In this document: piece after piece, positions 1-4,541 of the stretch | Layout of the letters: the number at the start of each line of letters is the position of its first letter | Numbering within the stretch: the stretch's first letter is position 1 | Source: Bacteroidia bacterium | GTDB taxonomy: Bacteria > Bacteroidota > Bacteroidia > Bacteroidales > BM520 | Assembly (NCBI GenBank): GCA_009930445.1 | Contig: RZYD01000120.1 | Location: 1 to 7,166, forward strand | DNA: 7,166 nt | Reading direction: 5' to 3' | Position numbers and translations under genes: made by a program | The notes under the pieces: generated by a model | Database searches by the model: none | Told to the model about the DNA's origin: nothing | Seen by the model: the letters and a program-made list of their open reading frames with translations, nothing else

Positions 1-824
1 TCAGGAGTAACATAATGATTCACTTTAACCGTTTCATTCATGCTGTTTCCGGGTTTTGGGTTGAGTTTCAGAATTTCATCAACGGCGGCTTTCAGTTCGG
101 CTTCTGAAACATCGGCTTTTCTTTGTATTTTTTCGAAGTGTTTTTTTGTAAAGTCGGTAAAATATTTATAAATAATATCGATGGCCAGATCAACGGCCGG
201 TGTAATGATTTCGTTTCGTTTGAGCTGAATAAGGAGGCATTCCTGAAGGGTTCGGGCCCCAACCCCGGCGGGATCAAGTTCCTGAATAATTTTCAAAATT
301 CTGAGTATATCCTCCGTTGTTACCGCAATGTTACGGGTAAAAAGAATGTCATCGGATAGCGCTTCGGGTTCACGTTGCAGATACCCGGCATCGTCGAGGT
401 TTCCGATAATGGTCTCGGCTACAATCTTTTCTTCTTCCGTGAGTATACGCATTCCAAGCTGTTGTAGCAAATTTTCATGGAATGTTTTTCCCGACGCATA
501 GGGGATCTCTTTCTGCTCGTCGTCGGCACTTGTATTATTGGCGTAGAGTTTATAGTCGGGGATATCATCGTCGCTGAGGTAGTCTTCCAGATCAAACTCA
601 TCGTTGTCCCTTTCAGTTGAGTCACGCTCTTCTTCCTGCTGGCTAAAATCCTGATCTTCGAATTCAGGGGTTTCTTCCCCTTCTTCGAGCACCGGGTTGG
701 CCTCAATCTCTTCCTTAATCCGTTCCTCCAGGTTCACGGAAGGAATCTGAAGCAGCTTCATCAGCATAATTTGCTGTGGTGAAAGCTTTTGCAGCAGTTT
801 TTGTTGTAGTTTTTGATTCAGCAT
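1..824 (-). CDS. rpoN: RNA polymerase sigma-54 factor RpoN, N-terminal 274 residues (3' end outside window)
   Basis: Sigma-54 directs core RNA polymerase to -24/-12 promoters that need an ATP-driven enhancer-binding activator. The visible part starts with the Gln/Leu-rich Region I (residues 1-45, with SPQQI at 15-19 and LEERIKEEIEANPVLE at 32-47), the activator-contacting segment. A strongly acidic Region II follows (about 48-105, full of Glu and Asp). The core-binding domain begins near 115 and contains LDPAGVGARTLQECL (183-197) and LNPKPG (254-259). The frame stays open to base 1 and ends in VTP, so the C-terminal helix-turn-helix and RpoN box lie outside the window. The start is ATG at 824-822; an in-frame TGA at 830-828 rules out a longer protein. 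GAGGA directly abuts the ATG, too close for a normal Shine-Dalgarno site. The gene begins 20 bases after the asnS stop on the same strand, so co-transcription is likely. Identification rests on remembered family motifs and is firm. Confidence 0.95.
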   Translation of the reverse strand, partial: MLNQKLQQKLLQKLSPQQIMLMKLLQIPSVNLEERIKEEIEANPVLEEGEETPEFEDQDFSQQEEERDSTERDNDEFDLEDYLSDDDIPDYKLYANNTSADDEQKEIPYASGKTFHENLLQQLGMRILTEEEKIVAETIIGNLDDAGYLQREPEALSDDILFTRNIAVTTEDILRILKIIQELDPAGVGARTLQECLLIQLKRNEIITPAVDLAIDIIYKYFTDFTKKHFEKIQRKADVSEAELKAAVDEILKLNPKPGNSMNETVKVNHYVTP

Positions 825-844
825 TCCTCAATAATTTACCTGAG

Positions 845-2287
845 TTAAAAATCAGCATTTTGTGGTGTCCGCGGAAAAGGAATAACATCCCGGATATTGG
901 TCATTCCTGTAATAAACAGCATGAGCCTCTCGAAACCAAGCCCGTATCCACTGTGGGGAACGGTGCCAAATCGTCTGGAATCAATATACCACCACATTTC
1001 TTTTTCTGACATTTTTAGCGCTTTCATTCTGGAAAGCAGCGTTTCAAGGTGCTCTTCACGTTGCGATCCTCCGATAATCTCTCCAATCTGTGGGAACAAC
1101 ACATCCATAGCCCTGACCGTTTTTCCATCCTCATTTTGTTTCATGTAGAATGCTTTAATCTCTTTGGGATAATCAGTTAAAATGACTGGTTTCTTGAAGT
1201 GTTTTTCCACAAGATACCGTTCATGTTCCGATTGCAGATCGATTCCCCAATTTTCTACAAGGTACTGAAATTTTTTCTTTTTATTGGGAGTTGATGCTTT
1301 AAGAATTTCAATGGCTTCGGTATAAGTAATGCGCTCGAAGTTATTATCGATTACAAAGTGCAGTTTTTCGATCAGGCTCATCTCGCTGCGTTGATCCTGC
1401 GGCTTTGATTTTTCTTCTTCTTTTTGTCTGTTTTCTAAAAATTGCAGGTCCTCATAGCAATGATTCAAGGCATAGCGTATAACATATTTTAGCATTTCTT
1501 CGGCGAGATCCATATTGTCTTTGATGTCGTTGAAAGCTACTTCAGGTTCAATCATCCAGAATTCTGCCAGGTGTCGGGAGGTATTGGAGTTTTCGGCCCT
1601 GAAGGTCGGGCCGAAGGTATAAACTTTCGACAAGGCGAGGGCAGCCAGCTCTGCCTCCAGTTGTCCGGAAACGGTCAGGCTGGTTTCGCGGCCAAAAAAA
1701 TCTTCTTTATAATTGATTTTCCCTTCTTCCGTAAGCGGCGGACGGAGAGGGTTAAGAACAGAAACATGGAACATTTCCCCAGCTCCTTCGGCATCGGAAG
1801 CGGTGATGATCGGCGTGTGTATATTGTAGAATCCCTTGTCGTTGAAAAATTGGTGTACGGCAAAAATCATATGATGCCGGATACGAAAAATTGCACTGAA
1901 CGTGTTGGTGCGAAAACGCAAATGCGCGATTTCCCTGAGAAATTCCAGTGAATGTTTTTTCGGCTGCAGGGGATAAAGATCCGGATCTGCTTCGCCAAGT
2001 ACAGTAAGTGCTGATACAGTAACTTCGCAGGCCTGCTGTGTTCCGGCCGATTCCGTTAATGTGCCTTTCACCTCCAGGGCAGCTCCTGTGGTTACTTTGC
2101 CCAGTTCCTTTTCAGGAAACTTTCGCGCATCAAATACCAGTTGTATGTTTTGAAGTGTTGAGCCGTCGTTTAATGCCACAAAAGCAACATTTTTGCTTGT
2201 CCGTTTTGTGCGTACCCATCCCATTACCGTGATCTCACTGTGAAAGTCATTGCTTAATAAGGCTTCTTTTACCGTCATTTTTTTCAT
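845..2287 (-). CDS. asnS: Asparagine--tRNA ligase (AsnRS, class IIb)
   Basis: This cytoplasmic enzyme activates asparagine with ATP and charges tRNA-Asn. At 480 residues it is close to the usual bacterial length (E. coli about 466). The N-terminal OB-fold anticodon-binding domain covers about 1-105 (VMGWVRTKRTSKNVAFVALN at 21-40). Class II motif 1 lies near 136-173. Motif 2 is TFGPTFRAENSNTSRHLAEF (224-243); the AENSNTSRHLAEFW signature favours AsnRS over AspRS. Motif 3 is GYGLGFERLMLFITGM (447-462), with the ATP-binding Arg at 454, and the protein ends NIRDVIPFPRTPQNADF. No key residue is missing. An in-frame TGA five codons upstream limits the start to Met1 or Met4 (2278); AGGA touches Met1 but sits 8 bases before Met4, so Met4 is possible. 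A candidate promoter element lies at 2316-2323. rpoN follows after 20 bases. Confidence 0.98.
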   Translation of the reverse strand: MKKMTVKEALLSNDFHSEITVMGWVRTKRTSKNVAFVALNDGSTLQNIQLVFDARKFPEKELGKVTTGAALEVKGTLTESAGTQQACEVTVSALTVLGEADPDLYPLQPKKHSLEFLREIAHLRFRTNTFSAIFRIRHHMIFAVHQFFNDKGFYNIHTPIITASDAEGAGEMFHVSVLNPLRPPLTEEGKINYKEDFFGRETSLTVSGQLEAELAALALSKVYTFGPTFRAENSNTSRHLAEFWMIEPEVAFNDIKDNMDLAEEMLKYVIRYALNHCYEDLQFLENRQKEEEKSKPQDQRSEMSLIEKLHFVIDNNFERITYTEAIEILKASTPNKKKKFQYLVENWGIDLQSEHERYLVEKHFKKPVILTDYPKEIKAFYMKQNEDGKTVRAMDVLFPQIGEIIGGSQREEHLETLLSRMKALKMSEKEMWWYIDSRRFGTVPHSGYGLGFERLMLFITGMTNIRDVIPFPRTPQNADF

Positions 2288-2315
2288 TCCTGTTCTGTTT
2301 CATTTTATGTTGCTG

Positions 2316-2323
2316 CAAATTTA
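2316..2323 (-). promoter_or_regulatory. Candidate Bacteroidota -7 element for asnS-rpoN
   Basis: Read on the minus strand this is TAAATTTG, matching the Bacteroidota sigma-ABfr -7 consensus TAnnTTTG. It would start transcription near 2310 and give a leader of about 20 bases before the asnS ATG at 2287. No TTG/TTTG -33 element lies at the usual 19-21 base spacing; the nearest TTG is 29 bases upstream. An 8-base perfect palindrome GAAATTTC (2327-2334) sits immediately upstream and could be chance. No promoter-like sequence fits in the 20-base asnS-rpoN gap, so this is the best candidate for both genes. Confidence 0.4.
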
Positions 2324-2370
2324 AAAGAAATTTCAGATAACTTAGTATAGATCAATAGCCAGAAATGATT

Positions 2371-2406
2371 TTTGAATCAGCATATGGCACGAAATGGTTA
2401 CATTTG
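2371..2406 (+). promoter_or_regulatory. Candidate promoter of the DAHP synthase-chorismate mutase gene
   Basis: TACATTTG at 2399-2406 matches the Bacteroidota -7 consensus TAnnTTTG, and TTTG at 2371-2374 could serve as the -33 element. The 24-base spacer is a little longer than usual. The predicted transcript start, about 2410-2413, falls downstream of the first in-frame ATG (2394) and upstream of the ATG at 2427. If the promoter is real, translation must begin at 2427 with a leader of only about 15 bases. Confidence 0.42.
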
Positions 2407-2426
2407 CACAAAGGATAAAAAAAAGT

Positions 2427-3512
2427 ATGGAGTTTGAAGCGCTGATCGGGGGAAAAGAGGGGAAACGGCCAATTATCATTGCGGGTCCCTGCAGTGCAGA
2501 GAATGAGCAACAGGTGCATTCTACTGCTCAGGCACTTGCCCGGGAAGGAATGACGGATTTGTTTCGTGCCGGAATATGGAAACCGCGTACACGTCCGGGT
2601 GCTTTTGAAGGGGCAGGAAAAGAGGCACTACACTGGGTTTCGGATGCCGCCCGGGCTTCTGGTTTGCCTGCTGCCATTGAAGTGGGAAGCCCAAAACATG
2701 TGGAAGCTGCGCTGGAATGTGATATTCGATATTTTTGGCTGGGGGCCCGCACTGTTGTCAACCCTTTCATTGTTCAGGAAATTGCCGAAGCGTTCAAAGG
2801 GGTGAATGCCGGCATTATGGTAAAAAATCCGGTAAACCCGGATATAAATCTTTGGATTGGTGCCCTGGAACGGTTGAGTAGTATCGGGATAACCCGTCTG
2901 GCAGCCATCCATCGTGGATTCAGCCATTTTCAGTCTGCCCCGTTGCGGAATAAACCTTTATGGGAAATTCCTATCACGCTGAAACAACGTTTTAAAAATC
3001 TTTCGGTGTTTACCGATCCAAGCCATATTTGCGGACATCCTGCCTACCTTCAGCAGATTGCCCAAAAAGCCCTCGACCTTGAAATGGATGGATTAATGAT
3101 AGAAACCCATATTTGCCCGGCTGAAGCCTTAACCGATGCAGGGCAGCAAATTACACCCAAACAGCTCACCAGTCTTCTTCAATCGCTTATTATCCGTACG
3201 GCCACCGGAGAAGCCTCCTTTGAAATGGAATTGAACAAATGGCGCGATTTGATTGATGAAAAGGATCAGGAAATATTGAACCTTCTGGCTTCACGTTTTG
3301 CGGCTATTCAAGCTATCGGAATGTTAAAACAGAAACATCAGGTCACCATTCTTCAACTCGATCGATGGAGCCGGATTATCGAAACCCGAATGGCAGAAGC
3401 AACACGTTTTTCTATTAATCCCTTGTTTATGAAGCGATTACTTGATCTTATCCACGAAGAATCCATACGAATTCAGGAAGAAATCCTGAATGATGACCCA
3501 GCAGAAAATTGA
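2427..3512 (+). CDS. Bifunctional 3-deoxy-7-phosphoheptulonate (DAHP) synthase / chorismate mutase
   Basis: The N-terminal domain (about 1-262) is a type I-beta DAHP synthase, condensing phosphoenolpyruvate and erythrose 4-phosphate at the entry to the shikimate pathway. Visible motifs are GPCSAE (20-25), KPRTRPGAFEG (52-62), GART (106-109), KNPVNPD (133-139) and DPSH (197-200); Cys22, His200, Glu226 and Asp237 fit the metal ligands. The C-terminal domain (about 267-355) is an AroQ-type chorismate mutase converting chorismate to prephenate for Phe/Tyr. It aligns without gaps to the E. coli P-protein mutase, keeping Arg273, Arg290, Lys301, Arg313, Ser346 and Gln350 (E. coli R11, R28, K39, R51, S84, Q88). 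Fusion may let prephenate pathway products control entry flux. An in-frame ATG at 2394 would add 11 residues, but 2427 gives an N-terminus (MEFEALIGG) like remembered homologs and lies after the candidate promoter; AGGA is 11 bases upstream. Total length is 361 residues. No other aromatic amino-acid gene is adjacent. Confidence 0.94.
   Translation: MEFEALIGGKEGKRPIIIAGPCSAENEQQVHSTAQALAREGMTDLFRAGIWKPRTRPGAFEGAGKEALHWVSDAARASGLPAAIEVGSPKHVEAALECDIRYFWLGARTVVNPFIVQEIAEAFKGVNAGIMVKNPVNPDINLWIGALERLSSIGITRLAAIHRGFSHFQSAPLRNKPLWEIPITLKQRFKNLSVFTDPSHICGHPAYLQQIAQKALDLEMDGLMIETHICPAEALTDAGQQITPKQLTSLLQSLIIRTATGEASFEMELNKWRDLIDEKDQEILNLLASRFAAIQAIGMLKQKHQVTILQLDRWSRIIETRMAEATRFSINPLFMKRLLDLIHEESIRIQEEILNDDPAEN
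3471..3491. other. Perfect 8-bp inverted repeat at the convergent gene end
   Basis: ATTCAGGA (3471-3478) and TCCTGAAT (3484-3491) form a perfect 8-bp stem with a 5-base loop. It lies inside the last codons of the DAHP synthase-chorismate mutase gene, about 20 bases before its stop and about 20 bases past the corA stop on the other strand. Neither strand has a T-tract after it, so it is not a standard intrinsic terminator. About one such stem is expected by chance in 7 kb. The position, in the only place where either transcript could form a 3' hairpin near its stop, is what makes it worth listing. Confidence 0.35.
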
Positions 3513-4418
3513 TTACATCCAGTGCTTGCGCTTAAAATAAAAAATCATTAATGCCGCGATCGTGGCCATTAAACCTAAAATAAACCAAAATGTATGGGCA
3601 TTCTGATCCATTGGCAGGTTGACGTTCATTCCGTAGAGCCCCGTAAGAAAAGTTAATGGAAGCACAATAGTGGAGATGAAAGTCAGAATTTTCATGATTT
3701 CATTGGTCTTGTTCGCTTGCAGCGAATCGAACGTCATGGAAAGTCCATCGATGATCTCGGCATAATCTTCCGTCATATCCCACATCTTTTGGTAGTAGTC
3801 GAGAATATTTCCCCAGTAGTCTTCCATATTATCAGCATAACCTTCAATTTCGCCGGATTCAAACTTATGAAAAAGCCTGAGTTGCGGTTTAAAAATGGTG
3901 TTGAGCATGATAATATTTTTTCTGACAATGGAGGTGACTTCAATGATGTGAACCGATCGCTTTGAAAACAATTCTCTGTTGATTGTATCGACTTCTGAGC
4001 CGATCTGCCGTACCAGTTTCATGGTTTCAATCATCAGCTTTTCAAGGATTACATAAAGAAGTTGATCGGATGATGCCAGTTGAAATTTTTCATCATCCAG
4101 CGCATATTTTGCTTCCTGGAACAGGTCGCGTACAACCCAATGTGATTTTCCTATGGTAATTACATAATCTTCACCCCAAAAAATTTTAACCTCGCGGGTT
4201 TTGAGAAAACGGTTCTGACGATCGAAGTAGGGAAAATGTAAAATAAGGAAATAGTAATCGTCGTATATGTCAATTTTAGGCCTTTGATTATAGCTTTTAC
4301 AGTCTTCAATATCGAGCGGGTGGAAGTGAAAGTCGGATAGCAGATGTTGCAGGTCGTCGTCGGTGGGCTGGAATATATGATGCCATTTTAGTGTCCCGAA
4401 TTTTATTGTATCTATCAT
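3513..4418 (-). CDS. corA: CorA-family divalent cation (Mg2+/Co2+) transporter
   Basis: CorA proteins are inner-membrane homopentameric channels that take up Mg2+ and often Co2+ or Ni2+. This one has 301 residues, near the usual 310-350. The large N-terminal cytoplasmic domain (about 1-235) is rich in charged residues and ends in a long helical segment. Two C-terminal membrane helices follow: TM1 about 243-262 (ILTFISTIVLPLTFLTGLYG) and TM2 about 276-295. The diagnostic pore signature YGMN is at 262-265, and the tail FKRKHW is the expected basic C-terminus. The loop after GMN lacks the MPEL sequence of the classical group. The start is ATG at 4418, with an unusually good Shine-Dalgarno sequence (4422-4428). 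The gene sits beyond the terminator of the upstream peptidase gene, so it needs its own promoter in 4419-4490; TTTG (4486-4483, minus strand) could be a -33 element but no good -7 match follows. Its stop touches that of the convergent gene. The transported ion is not proven by sequence. Confidence 0.95.
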   Translation of the reverse strand: MIDTIKFGTLKWHHIFQPTDDDLQHLLSDFHFHPLDIEDCKSYNQRPKIDIYDDYYFLILHFPYFDRQNRFLKTREVKIFWGEDYVITIGKSHWVVRDLFQEAKYALDDEKFQLASSDQLLYVILEKLMIETMKLVRQIGSEVDTINRELFSKRSVHIIEVTSIVRKNIIMLNTIFKPQLRLFHKFESGEIEGYADNMEDYWGNILDYYQKMWDMTEDYAEIIDGLSMTFDSLQANKTNEIMKILTFISTIVLPLTFLTGLYGMNVNLPMDQNAHTFWFILGLMATIAALMIFYFKRKHWM

Positions 4419-4421
4419 AGA

Positions 4422-4428
4422 CCCTCCC
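4422..4428 (-). promoter_or_regulatory. Strong Shine-Dalgarno sequence of corA
   Basis: On the minus strand GGGAGGG lies 3 bases before the ATG at 4418, so the GGAGG core ends 4 bases before it. This is a near-perfect complement of the 16S rRNA 3' end. It stands out because the other starts in the window have weak or badly spaced sites, as is common in Bacteroidota. It supports the chosen corA start. Confidence 0.7.
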
Positions 4429-4447
4429 TTCTTAAATAAAAAATGAT

Positions 4448-4467
4448 TTTTACATTCTTTTACATTT
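4448..4467. repeat. Tandem 10-bp repeat in the corA leader
   Basis: TTTTACATTC (4448-4457) is followed directly by TTTTACATTT (4458-4467), nine of ten bases identical. On the minus strand it reads as two AATGTAAAA units one helical turn apart, about 30-50 bases upstream of the corA start. Such spacing would suit a regulator binding on one face of the DNA, but the region is very AT-rich and no function can be assigned. Confidence 0.5.
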
Positions 4468-4491
4468 TTTTGAAATCGTGTTCAAAGGTAT

Positions 4492-4522
4492 AAAAAAAAT
4501 CCCTGCTGAAAAAGGCAGGGAT
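4492..4522 (-). terminator. Rho-independent terminator of the M14 carboxypeptidase gene
   Basis: In the minus-strand transcript ATCCCTGC pairs with GCAGGGAT (8 bp: 4522-4515 with 4506-4499) around an 8-base loop, and a run of T follows to 4492. The hairpin begins 20 bases after the carboxypeptidase stop codon. It separates that gene from corA, showing that the two are probably not one operon. Confidence 0.88.
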
Positions 4523-4541
4523 GGATAAGATACAAAATTCT

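Noticed and set aside
419..706. 95-codon open frame on the minus strand
   Set aside because: It overlaps the acidic Region II of rpoN in another frame; its Lys/Arg/Ser-rich product is a by-product of that composition.
1571..1951. 126-codon open frame on the plus strand
   Set aside because: It lies wholly inside asnS on the opposite strand, and its product has no recognisable domain; asnS explains the sequence fully.
2385..2399. Possible sigma-54 promoter: TGGCACG at 2385-2391, close to rpoN's operon
   Set aside because: The -24 half is perfect, but the -12 position holds GGTTA instead of TTGCA, and the required GC is TT. A 7-base match is expected about once by chance on both strands of a window this size.
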